In this document: positions 12,030 to 24,903 of the stretch, piece by piece
How the letters are laid out: each line of letters opens with the position of its first letter
Numbering within the stretch: position 1 is the stretch's first letter
NCBI RefSeq assembly: GCF_048771995.1
Contig: NC_133026.1
Span: forward strand, 120,113,501-120,177,500
Direction: 5' to 3'
Length of the DNA: 64,000 nt
DNA from: Taeniopygia guttata
Lineage: Eukaryota; Chordata; Aves; Passeriformes; Estrildidae
Translations under genes and position numbers: made by a program
The notes under the pieces: model-generated
What the model saw: the letters and a program-made list of their open reading frames with translations, nothing else
What the model was told of the DNA's origin: nothing
Database searches by the model: none

Positions 12030-15000
12030 CTTAGGGGTGGCATGAGGAAGAATGCTAGATACAGAAAGAATTATGGGTTAAGCTTGACAGTTAGGCAGAT
12101 AGCTCAAAACAAATAAACAAAACAAGGTTTTGGAAATTCAGTGATGGCCTTTCTTCATGTGAGAGGTATTAGAGCTGCCTGGTGGCATCTCACCACTGAG
12201 AATGAGGCCCTGGACACTGTAATGAGAGAGCAAAGTAAGAGTGACTGGAAATCCAGCCTGTTACAGGGCTGTGAAGCTTGGCAGTGGCATGGAGCACACT
12301 GTACAACAAAGGCCACATCAAACAAAGAATATCATCTGTGCAACTGGAACACAGGGATTTGGGAAAGAAATCAGTGTGTATTCACAGGAAGCAGGATCTT
12401 CAGGCAAATGAATCATAAAACTGTTGACTGAGCACAAGTGATGTGTTCACTTTAAAAGCTAAGTAACATTTAAATTGATTGAAATATTATTAAGGATGAT
12501 GCCTTCTTCTTCTATTTAAAGGTAGTTTTCTAAATTTTGTCTTTATAGCCCTTTGCATCTCAGAATCATATACAAAACAAATTAGCACCCAGAATGCTTA
12601 ATTTCCTTCTGAAAGGTAAGTTTTTTTATTATGGTGTGTAGTGTAAACAGCTTGATACTTCCCCACAAAATAAGTGGATTTTTAAAAAGCCAGAGAGCAT
12701 CTCCTCTTGTGATTAGTCTCCCGTTGTGTCAGGCTGGCCCGCTCTGCAGTACTGCTGGTTTGAGTGCACACAGGGAGGAAGGCTCTGTTGTGCTACAGCG
12801 ATTTCACTGCTTTCTGAGTTTATCAGGCTGCACAGCACTGCAGGGAGGGAGGCAGCTCAGGGGTGAGGGGTGGGCTGGGTGACACTGGTGACACTGTCAC
12901 AGTCCTGTGCTGTGGTTCAGTGTTCCTGCCCAGGACAATACAGAAATGGGTTATTTGCTTATTACACCCTCCAAATTCTCACTTCTCCACACCATCTCCT
13001 TTTCAAAAAGCTGTGATACACTTCTAGAAATTTAAAGAGGCTTTCACTGCAGTACTGCAGTTTTTGTGCACTGTGTCCCCCAGGAGGAGGTGTGCTGTCA
13101 CAGTGACACGATGCAGCAGTGAGCTGCTGCCGCCCGCTCTGCCCACCCCTCTGCAGGGCCTTGCTCTGGCCGCAGCTCCCCCAATTCCATTTCCACCCAG
13201 CACAATGACTGTGTGGTTCTAGGATCAGCCTGCTTATGTGGCCCATGACATAGGGAACTATTCTGTTTCCTTTCTCCCAAGCCAGGGTTTCTCTTGGATC
13301 GGTTCGTACATGGCTGCACCTTTTCTAGATTTAAAACATTGTAATGCTGAGGGGGTTATTTGTTCTTTTTCTCTTTCTTTTTTTTTTTCTTTCTTTTAAA
13401 TACAGTTATAGTGTTGAATTGGTAAGAGGCAGAACCTTTGTTTTTTGCACACATACCATGTGTGTAGCTACCCATTTTCAGTGACCTTCTCATGTGCTAC
13501 AGTAAATCACAAATAATATTTGTTCTGTAGAGACATTTTTCAAAACTAAACAAGTGAAGAGCACAATTCATATTGAAACCTTGAGGAAGGTGCTGCCTAT
13601 GTTGCTGTCACCACTTCTTGTCTCCTCTGTAAAGTTTTTAAGCCTCAAGAAAATAATGACAGAACTTTTCAAATAATGTGATGAAATACACATCTCATTA
13701 AAAGAATTGAGAACTCTTTAAATCTGCACTCTTCATATCTTTCCTTTGCTTTCGGTGTTGCAATTAGTGCAGACAGACTTCAAATGTGAAATGAGAGACC
13801 ATCCAACCAATTAATCTGGCTCATCTGGCTGCAAGGGTACTGTGCATGTGGGCAAGCGGCAAGTTTCTGTAACATGATTAAAAATGCAAGACTCCTTTCT
13901 CTGAAAAGCAGCATGAACACTGGAGAGGGATAGAGTTGATCCAGGTGGTACCTGCAGTTCAGGCAGGCACACATTGACAAAGATACCTGACTTCTTCAAG
14001 AGTCCACCTCACAAATACAAGATGTCATGACAACCTTGGTAATGGAGACCAGATCCTTTATAGCTGACAGAAACATTTGTTTGCATTCCACCAGATGATT
14101 CTGTTTCCCATCACTAAGAGCTTTAAGAATTTCTTGACATTATGAGTTTTTTAATAGCTTTCCTTTTTATTAACTTAAACAATTTTCCATTAACGTGCCA
14201 GGGTTCTAACTATTTGTTTAATGTCTGAAGGTGATGTAAAATCACCTTAATGGCTGCTATATCACCATTTTCTGTGCTGGTCTATTCTTTCCCCAGTATG
14301 TAACTTGAGTAATCCTGTCTTTAAGAATCCTGTGTTCTTGCTGGAACAGTATGTTGTCATTATAGTAAAAACAGTATAAAGCCCAGTCAGCCTCAGACAA
14401 GTTCTGACTCATAAAGAAACACAGCTGATACCCAGAAGATTTCAGGATGTGTAGTAGTGCAAGAAGAAATTTTTCTTTTCCCTTTTAAGAAAACCTGGGG
14501 AGTTTTATATTATTTTAACTAGTTTTGACAGGTTTTTAATGTTCCTTGCTAAGACCACAAAAAACATTCTTTGTAAACACACATTTTATTTTGGGTTATT
14601 GCACTGCTGTACCACTATTCTGAATCTTTTCTTGAATGCTTTTAATCACAGTCTATACTGACACTTTATCATTATGGAAAGTTTTCATGGGAAGGATTGT
14701 GGGGTTCTGAGTCAATACAGGTCATTCATACCCATGGTGTATTCATAGCAATTATATACTCAGTCATGCTTCATTTGTGAATTTGTGACACATAAATGAC
14801 TTATCCAGGGAGTACAGAGGTAAGCAGAAAAGTTTCAGCTATAAAGGAAAACTTTATTGATAGGTTTAATTCCATTTTCATTTAAGATATGTCAAATACC
14901 CTCTTTGCTTCAATAGTCAATACACATAAATCAATTTCTATGTTTAAAAATATAAAATTATATCACCCATCAATGTCAGTCTTGCGTAACTGTGAACCAC

Positions 15001-15790
15001 AAATCATCTGAGTACTGAAAAAATTTATAGACATTAAGAAAAAAATATTAGCTGGATGGCAAGCAAAGTAAACAAACATGGGAATCTGGAAGAACCTATT
15101 TGGATGGCTGTTAGAGGCTGACATGCTTCCCAAGGCATGCTGTGGAACAGTTTCTGTCTGTCTACTGCATTTATTGGCACTATCACGTATCATCTTTGGA
15201 GCAGATATGCATGTCTAGTCTTTTATTTCTAAAGAACAGGAAGCAAGTAAACAAGGATTTTCTGGGTGGGAATTTGAGGAAGAACAGATGATTCTTTGCA
15301 TACTTCCCACTTTTTCCTTGCCTTTAGATTTACTGATATTCATTGGTTTGACAAAAAAAAAACAAAACAAAAAAAAAAAAAAAACCGAAACCACTCAAGA
15401 CATTTAAAAGTAATCTGAGAAAGACTGGCTTTCGAGAAGTCCTAGCCCAAATATGTTGGCACAAAGGGGAAATATTACATGTTCTTTTGGGGGGAAAAAA
15501 GCCAATAAATTTAAGTAGTTATGCACATCTACTCTATTTTTTTAATTTCATATTTGAAATATATATATTTTTTTTATCTTGGGAACAAAAATCAGGTTTA
15601 TTTCTGGTCATACATATTAGTCTGAAAAGATTGCATCAAGAGTATAATTTGTGTGCTTTCATTTCAAAGTAGCTGGAGGAGTGATGTGTTAAAGCCACAG
15701 AGGGTGAAACAAGGTAAATGGCTAAACTTGTCCTTTTATGAACTGCAGTGTGGGTCACTTAAGAAACTTCTCACAGCCTAAAATTTCCTC
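12030..15790. other. Intergenic DNA, no gene identified
   Basis: Two moderately GC-rich patches (about 12720-12930 and 13080-13210) stand out from the AT-rich background but have no recognisable exon, repeat family or promoter. An A-rich tract lies at 15352-15384. Confidence 0.55.
15352..15384. repeat. A-rich tract
   Basis: Runs of A interrupted by single C residues, ending in CCGAAACC. No element was recognised upstream of it, so it cannot be called a retroposon tail. Confidence 0.8.
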
Positions 15791-16075
15791 AAGGGAGGCA
15801 GTGGAGGAGGGGTGCTGATCTTCTGTCTCTGGTGGCACATGGAATTGGAATGAAGATGCATCAAGGGAAAGTCAGATGGAAGATTTCTTCACCAAGAAGG
15901 GGGTTGGTCACTGGAACGGGCTCCTCAGTGAAGTGGTCATAGCCCCAAACTTGTTAGAGTTCAAGGAGTGTCTGATCAATGTTTTTTGTGACATGGTTTA
16001 ATTTTTGGGAGTTCTCTGAGGGGCAGGGATTTGGTCTTTATGGATCCCTTCCAGCTACTTATATTGCATAATTCT
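15791..16075 (+). mobile_element. CR1 LINE, 3' fragment
   Basis: Sense-orientation CR1. It contains GGAAGATTTCTTCACCAAGA, GTCACTGGAACGGGCTCCTC and, near the end, GGATCCCTTCCAGCTACTT. These correspond to the end of ORF2 and the 3'UTR. It is clearly diverged. Confidence 0.8.
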
Positions 16076-19000
16076 CCAGTGACTCCACTGGAGAACTTAG
16101 AGATGAGCTCCAATTGCTGTGTTTTTCTGAGTCCATTTCTCCACAATAAGTAATTTCTCCTTAGAAAGTAATCAGGGTCTGTGTGGGCTGGCTAATTACC
16201 CACCTTGAATTGCAGTTTTGCTGCCTCCACTGCTAAAGCTTGCTACATTCTGCCACCCAATTGCTTCTTTGAGCACTCCTTGATCACTGTCTGAGGGATA
16301 GAAACGAGTTAGTTCAGCAGAAACCTACCAGTTTGTATCAACTCTGGTCAGAGGGACAGTGTGCTGGGCATGAAATGAAGGCACAGTAGTCCCAGGACAT
16401 TTTAAAACTTCAGCAAATTAATTCAGAGGACTGTTGTTTTATATTACTAATGTATCTTGCATTTCCTGCTACTTTTAAAGTTTCCACATTACTATATTAA
16501 CATTGCCATCCCATTGCATGAATGTTTTTTTCTCAAAAAAACTCCCTCTGATTTTAAATGTATAGTAAGAGTTTAATAGAAATTAATTGGTTAAACTCTT
16601 TATTTTATCAAATATCTTTATTATGATCAGATTCTAATATTCTGTATGTGCCTGTTAACACTCATTTTAAGCAGAATATACTTCAGCCTTTGACATGAGG
16701 CAGAATGAAGAAAGTGTTGCGATACCTAATTTTGCACAGAGACCCCAGAACTGTCAACCCATCCCATCTCTTGTACTTCAGATGAAAAAATATTTGGTGT
16801 TCTGCAACCATTTCCAACATGGCATACAATATACTCCTTTGACTAGTTGGCATCCTACTATAAAGAGAGGGTTTGGGGTTTAATTTGCTGCCCTTTCTGC
16901 CACTTGGCAGAAATATTCTTAGCTTTCTAAAAACAGATCAGATATATTCACATGACCCCATGTGTTCCAAGTAGCAGTGAAATAACTTCTCCACTACCAT
17001 CGGTGCTATGATTCACTGTCCAAAGAGATTCAGTTCCTTCCTTTCTGCGCTCGCAATAACAAGAAGCCACGTTGTGCTTGCAATATTTACCCAACAAAAT
17101 CCAAATAGTTGAGCTCAGCCCTTCACACCCTTTGTACTCCTTCTACCAGGAGTGTTCAGGGCGTAGATAACCTACAGGCAAACAACTCTTCAGTTGTCTA
17201 TTCATTAGCTTTCTTTCAAGGCCGAGTTCACTATTACCCGTTCCTTTGAAACAGGACACACTGGCTTTCTGTCCCTTTTTATATTCCTTCCTCTGCGTGC
17301 CTTTCAGGTCTGGGGCAAATGTTAGGCTTTCTTATGGTCTTCATAAAACCTCTTCTTTTTACATGCTTGTTTTAGACATTAGGTAATCTAATATTGACTT
17401 CGTCTTTGGTCTCTCTGTTTCCACCCACTGAAACAATAGGACAGTTTACACTTCAAAGCTGTTCTTTGTAGTAACTGACAAGTGTGTGCCCATGCAAGTC
17501 ATCCATTCTGGTTTTGGTAGAAAGGGAATAATGGTGAAAAAGAGAATGCCCACATGTTTTCTTCATTGTAGCAATCAAACTAAAAACCTGGTCTTCTCAT
17601 ATCAGTTTTTCAGAGACTTTTCTCTGTGGGAGAGCTGTGTCTGTGATAGATCTGCAGGTGGGAGTGAAAGAACCCTTGAAGCTGAGCATTAGGAGGGCTG
17701 AAGGCATGCATGGTGGAAGGCAAGATGGAAAACCAAAGGTGTCTAATTTGTAGTATATATAAGGGAATAAACTTTTATTATATAGGAAGGGAATATTAGT
17801 TATTAGGCTACTTCAAGAAAGTAAGGACTTCCAGAGAGAAGTAACAAATAGCTTGTGTTTATTTCTCTAGAGAGGCTCACTGAGGTCAGAGGAATGCCAG
17901 TCCATCTCTTTTTTTGCTGTACTACATATTTACATCCTAAGGATTGGAAAAAAATTTGAAAAGAGTAAGGTGAGAAAAGAATTTGTATAAAACACAATAG
18001 GATGGCTGTGAGGAAAGATGAGTTCCTAACAAAAATAGATTTTGTTATTGCCATGGCAGTGCATTCTTTGATAATACAAAACATACTGTAGAAAATCCTG
18101 TCATTTTTAGCTTGGCTTTAACATGCTCTTTAGCAGTACAGAAATCACTGCAGTTTACCGTACTGTAATTTTCCACCCTGGAATTTGACTAGGAAATTGG
18201 CTGTAACTTTATATAGGCAAGGAGACATACTGACCACCATGCAAAATCCTTCATCTCCTACATATTCCACCAGAAAAATAAAGTTTAGCTTATTGCAACT
18301 GAGAAAGTTGAAGCAACTATTTCTCCCTTATGGTATGGATATACGTTTATAGCATCTCCAAAAATTTTGGGCAAGTTTCTTAAACAATGATAATTTATTT
18401 AGCACCATACTTAAGACGAGTTTACAGATTCAGCACATACCTGGGAGACACAGGAGTACAGGAGTGAAATCCCTTCACTAGCCAGGAAGGAAAACAGGAA
18501 CCCCTTACTTTGCCATGGGCACTGGAGGAGGTAATATAGCTCTATACACAAAGAGGCAGACAACCTTGTATTTCATGTTTAAGTATGATGCTATCACACA
18601 GTACATTCATTTCAGGACTTTTTGTTTTAATACAGCTATTAGTGCAAGAAAAAAAATACACAAAATTTCTAGATTGTACCTACTTGCAGAAGAATCCTGC
18701 CACAAACTTGATAAGAAAGGTGCATATAGTACTTATGTTTTCAATAATCTTTCTTACTTTAATTCTGTTAAAAACAGAATTCTGTAAAAATTGCAATGAC
18801 CATCATTTGTCAAAAAGATTTGTACCATCTCTTACACAATTTCATCCTTTTTTTCTAATAGTTTCCCTGGTTATAATAATGAGTGTATTCATTTAATGGA
18901 TCTTTTTGCTGTACTATGAATATACATATTTTTATGCAACTTTAAATATATTAGAGTCGATACTGTGAAATTCACTTTGAATGCAATTTAATATGGAGAA

Positions 19001-19715
19001 GATTCAAATGTATAAATACAAATTTGGTACGAACACCCTTCCAGCTACCAGTACTAGCACAGCATTTTGAGAGCTTCTATGGAGCAAATTAACATCTCAG
19101 CCAGACCCAATACAGTGACTCATGAATGAAAGAAAATATCTCCAAATAAAATGGAAACTGTGGGCAGGTTTTTAAAGTGCTTTGGCAAAATAGACTTTCT
19201 CAAAGTGACCATAAGTGCCTACAAAGCAATAGAGACAGGGAAAAATAAAATACAGAAGCTTCAAACTTAACTCCCTTTATTTTGTCTGTAGAATATATTT
19301 TAACTACGTTTTCATACTTTTTCAAAGCATTTGATTGTCCTCTGTCTTTAAGATTCTAGGTAGTTACTCAGTAAACATCGTGTTAGGTAGGCTCTTTTAA
19401 TCTGTCAGCTTTGCTGTAACTTCACTTTCCAATATTAAGGTTTAATTTGCAACTATAATACCAAACTTCAGTATTAGATTAATCATCCTTTAAAGGAACA
19501 AAAGAAAATCCCAGATCATGCTAACAAGAAATAACTATTTTGTAAAGTACTCAATTATGTATGATGCAATAAATAGTTCCTGGTTTGGGGCTTTCCCTTA
19601 ACTACCATTACAGATCCTTTAAGTGAAAATTCACTTGAGTATCTTTGAAGACTTCCTGAAACAGCTTTATTAGGAAGTAGAAATGTGCATGAGGAAAGAA
19701 ACAAAACAATTACAT

Positions 19716-19736
19716 AAAAAAAAAAAAAAAAAAAAA
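19716..19736. repeat. A21 homopolymer
   Basis: Twenty-one A residues on the plus strand. The sequence to its left matches no retroelement I recognise. Confidence 0.9.
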
Positions 19737-20180
19737 GAGACTTGTGGGCAAAGTAGCAGGAAAGAATAATTGAATAATACATTGAATAATACATAAACAA
19801 TAATTCAATGTTCAGAATATTATTTGGGGAACTAAGAGTTTCTGACCACTGAAATCCAAAAATTACCTTCCTGTGCTGTATGGTACTTAATAAATTTTCC
19901 TTAAAAAAATTCTAATATAAGTAATTCATAAATACCATAATTTGATATTATGGGATTTTGTATTTATGTATATTGTGTGGATTTACATCAATAATTATAG
20001 TTATGTAAAATATATTTTATAACACTATTTATATCAATATGTTAGCAAATATTGGGTATTTCTTGTGGCCCTGGATGTGCCTGTGTCTCTCTGGGTCTAG
20101 ACTTGCCCTAAATATGTTCATTCTGTGTTGTGCAATGAACAGGCTTACTCAGTCCTCTCTCTCTCTCCCCGCTCCCTAGT

Positions 20181-20213
<33 letters not shown>

Positions 20214-20218
20214 ACACA
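20181..20218. repeat. (CA)n microsatellite
   Basis: About fourteen CA units followed by interrupted CAGACACACACAGA. It is preceded by a CT-rich stretch (20154-20176). Confidence 0.95.
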
Positions 20219-20361
20219 GACCTTTATTTTCCTTGGAAGAGAAAATCCAGGGTAATGGAGATGCTGCACCATATTCCAACAGGTCTGCTCATGGCAAACA
20301 GAGCTGCAATCAAAGGTCTGGTCAGATGTCTTTAGGAAGTCCCAATTACCATGAGTTTGGC

Positions 20362-20455
20362 TGTTTTTTTCTTTTGTTTTGTTGGGGTTTCTTTGTTTTG
20401 GGTTTTTTGTTTGTTTGTTTGTTTTGGTTTGTTTTTTTGGTTTTTTTTTTTTTGT
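20362..20455. repeat. T/G-rich low-complexity tract with (GTTT)n
   Basis: Almost only T and G for about 90 bases, with a core of TTTG repeats. The composition is strongly strand-asymmetric. It lies about 150 bp from the CA microsatellite. Confidence 0.85.
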
Positions 20456-23400
20456 CTGGTGTCAATTAAAACAGCTGTGAATATCATAGTAGTTTCCTCA
20501 TATAATGTTGCTATCTTTTGATGGTAAATTGTTTAGCTAAATAAATTTATTGATTTCATGTCTTCATTTGAAATACCAAAGAAATCTTTTACCCCCTCAG
20601 CACTTTTTGTTCTATAATTTAAAACTTCCACTGGGTGGCATCGTTTCTCCCACAAAAGAAGTCCAGTACTTGTGATTCTGCAGCAAACTTGGAGCTTTGA
20701 GCGTCTCTGCCACAACTATGGCTAACACACTGATGGCATCGATGGTAAGAGAATGCTCCCAGTGAAGTATGTTCTTTCCATCTATTTATGGCTGTGTGCA
20801 GATGGTCTCTGCCTTGAGTATTTTAAGACTCTGCTGCGAAGAATTGCTAGGTAGGTTTATATCATTTTCTCCTTTTACACCCAAGATATCTAGAGAAACC
20901 AGCACAACTCAACATAATTTATTTGTATAGGACAGATTGTATTTTTGAAGTTTTCTCTGGAGATGACAGTATTACTGAAAATGGAAACAAAGAAAAAATG
21001 TAAGAATTGTGCTGTTCAAGGACTGAACAATAGGCATTTGACACTCTTTCTAATAGATTTACAGATCACAGCTGGTTGCAAAATGCAATAAAATCCTTGC
21101 AGCCATGCTGGAAGAATTCTTAGAATCTCAAATGAAAAGTAAAAACTTCAATCATCACAAATAAAAAGAATATTCACCAAAACAAATTCGAATTAAGGGG
21201 TAACAAGGATCTTCCTGCTTGAGTTGCCTGTAGAACTTAAAACCAAACTGTGAAAATGTGTCTGTCATTTTATCAATTACAGTAAGCAACATTCTGTGCC
21301 TAAATCTAGTTTTTGTGAATATTCTTAACCTGAATATTAAGAATTGATCCTAAGTAGATGCCTACTTTTCTATAAAGTAACTATACAATATTTTTGATAT
21401 GAAGTTCCTACTTGATGAGAGGGAATCAAAATATTTAAGACCCATTGGCATGTGCTAGGGCATCATCCTGGCATGAAACATGTACTGTCCTAGTCCTCTT
21501 TAAAAGTCACTAATTGCTTAAAAGTTGGGTGTCAAATCTTCCTCTAAATTCTCCACTGAAACCTGGTGAAGTGATCCTTGGCATTGTGCACAGACAGAAA
21601 TATGTTATTTCCTGGTTTTCTTCCAGGCTTTTGGATGGCTTTCCAGCCTTTTTGAACCCACGAAAAGACAAATTTCTGGTGTGTAGTTTTTGTGTGGCAT
21701 CTCATTTCTAATTATTGATGATAATTTCTTTCTCCATACTTTCCGATTACTGGCGGCATGCTCTGTCCCTGCTCCCCCTCTTCTCCCTATTCCCAGTGTT
21801 TTATCTAAATCTATTGTGAGGGCAACAATGCAGATCTCCAAAGCAAGAGATGCAAATGTTCAGACCATTTAAAACAAAACAAGCAGAAAAAGCCTCTTGT
21901 GAATTTTGTTAATCATGTGTAGCACCAATCGGTCTGAAAATCTGGAGAAACTGAGTTCAAATTTGATATATACTTTGCCATTGATACACCCATTGGATTG
22001 TAGCTGCTTGGTGGTTCAGGGTGGTATTTCAGATGACATGGGTAGAAAAGCAATGAGAGAATACCATTGTTAAATGTTCCCTATCTGTGAACAGCTGCTC
22101 AGAAACTAAACTAATCCTTAAGTAAAGCACATTAATGCCATCTAACTATTTTATTGCCAAGAAATCGGCATCCTTAATCTGAAAACTTTGTAAGAAATAT
22201 TGTCTTTAGTGACTGACTTCTTCGTCTCTTTCAATTCATAGAAGACCCTGAAGCATTTGCAGAAAAATGTCACAATATGCAAACCAACTCTGAAACTTGA
22301 CAAAATGCGATAGTTGTCTTGAAATCCATTCAGACCTTTTAAGAACTGTCAAAGGTTTCACATTAAATTTAGATATAGGAAGATAATGGTAGTATCTCCT
22401 GTAACATGTAGTGCCATGTTGTGGGGAAACAAATATGCCAAGTTCCACTGCGTGGATATCAATCTTTGGAGGAAAAAATGAAGCTTTCTTCTGATTTCTG
22501 AAGAAGTCTATAGGAGCTGCAGATGCTCTACATTTTTAAAATTTAGACAAGTTTCCAACACAGTCAGGGGACATTAAACCTGCTAAGCACTTTTACTGAA
22601 TTAATTAGAAATGTGGTCGGATTTCTGAAGAAATAAAACAATTCGTATATTAAAGAACCCAGGAAGAAGCATAGATGCAATACATAAAGAATATTAAAAA
22701 AATAGTAAATTAGTCCAATCTTCATACATGCAAATATTACCACAGTGAAAGTTAGAATAAGGGATGAGACTACAAAATACCTAGAATTTTTTTAACACAG
22801 TAGTACAAAATCAAATGCCAAATTGTGGAATGGAGATCTGAAGGACAGCCCAAATTTAGGCACAGGCTGAATTTTTAAAATGACTAGATAATGTGCAGAC
22901 TAAAAAGGCCTATAGTTAGGTAATTTATTGTTGGGGAGATAAACTTTTGCTTCTCTCCAAAATACGAGATGTCAACAGCTATCAAAAGAGGAAATAGTGA
23001 TGACTAAATCATTAGGTCTTGTCCAGCACAGAAGTTACATTTTGCTTCTTGAATAGTTGTTCTAGGTCAGAAAGTACATTTATTCCACTTCAGGTCAGCA
23101 TCTATGGGTCATGGAAGTGAATGAAATGGGTAAACCCATGTAAATTAAGCTGATCATACATAAATTATGCTGTAATACCTTCCCAACTGCTATGTAAATA
23201 TCCATACAATCTGTTCTTTGTATCTCATTATTGCAAAGAAATGTGTTCAGGAACCAGGCTATAAACCTTCTTTCCTTCTCTGAGAGAGTATCCTCATGAC
23301 TAAGCTGTTAAAGCTGTGGGGTTTTGGTGGAATATTTCTTTTCTTTCTTTTCCTTTTCATGTATTTTTCTTTCCTCTTGCATTGTAGCTAAATGGAATAC

Positions 23401-24861
23401 TTATGGATGATTTTCAAAGCTACCCTTATTTTGCCAATAAAGGGAATTTACTGGCTAACCAGGGCTGGATTTTATAATTTGAAAAACCTGTATTGTATTG
23501 TTTTAATATTTTGTCAACTGCCTCATGTATCTCAAGGTTTTAATGTACTTTCATCTGGCTCTGTTTCAAAGAGGGTGAATCTTCCAGGTGGATATGGTCA
23601 TTCTCTAACATGCTGAAGGTTACTCATGTAAGTCTTTGACAAGATTTTTTTCCACTTGGCTAGATTGCTACAAGTTTTCATGATGTTTCAGTTTTGATAT
23701 CCTGCAAATATTTTGTATGCTTAATGAACTCTATTATGTTTTCCTAGAGTATTTCCTCAAAAATTAATTTTTTCTGTTTGGCTAACATAAAATGAGAAAA
23801 CCACTAGTTTTGAGACAGTTCATCATAACTTTATTTGGTCAGGACTCTGTTTTCAGAGGCCTAAACAAAACTTTTGTTAGCTTGTACAATTTTAGTTGAA
23901 GAAGGTGTCTGTTTGGATCCAAGTACTTGGATAGGGCTGCTGAACCGGGGCTCAAAACCAATTTTTAAAACTGAAAGACTCTGTATTGCATTTAAATGAA
24001 TTTAACTAATTCTCTCTGATGGCTAAAATCCAAATCACCAACTGAAATGTAGATAGCTGCATTAGTCTATGTTCCAGTCCTAGTCAAATATATTTTGTTT
24101 AATGTTTTCCACTAATATTTTTTTTGGAGATTTGGATGTACAACTTCTCAGAGTGAACCTTCACAGGTTCAGAAAACTCTTGAACGTGTAACAAATATTT
24201 TAATGTATGGCCCACGGTATCATTCTGTTGCTGCAATAAAAGTATGTTCCTTCTCATATATTTTATTCAGAGAGGTAGAACTGTTGTTTCCTGTAGCTGA
24301 ATTATTTATAATTTTTTGACATGACCATCTTTATCAAACAGAGAGCAGAAATCATTTATCCTTAATGCTGCTTCTGATCCTATGTGCCTAAGGCTTAATC
24401 TGAATGGAAGCAATCAGCCAGGATGTCAGTGCTGCCCCTCTCCTGCACTCCCTTCAGCCCCTTAGACTATTTTCTCTACTCCATGTCTTCCCTTAGTTTG
24501 AAATATCAGTCCAGCAGTTCTGATGCCTGTGGCAGAGCTCTCTGAACCAGGAATTGCAGCTGGTTGCACTTAACATTCTGCCCTGCACTGGGCTCTTCTG
24601 CTGTTCCCTAGGACAAAGAACTTTTTTCTAGGAATCCTTCCTAGAATTTCTAGGATACAAATATCTGAGCACTATTGCATAATCATCCCTAAACTATTTT
24701 TAAAATCCTGACTACCCAGGAAAAGACTTATCTCTTTAGCATGTTAGCTGAGATAAGGTGGAAAGCTTTTCCTTGGTCCCATAGCTAAAATATCCAAAGC
24801 CTTTACCAAGGCCTGAACACCTAGATCTTTTTTTGGTCATTTCAGCAGAACCAATTTATTT

Positions 24862-24903
24862 CATTCTTGTAAAGGCCTATTCCATTCTTGCAAAGGCCTA
24901 TTC
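24862..24903. repeat. 21-bp tandem duplication
   Basis: Two head-to-tail copies of CATTCTTG(T/C)AAAGGCCTATTC that differ at one base. This looks like a recent small duplication. Confidence 0.9.
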
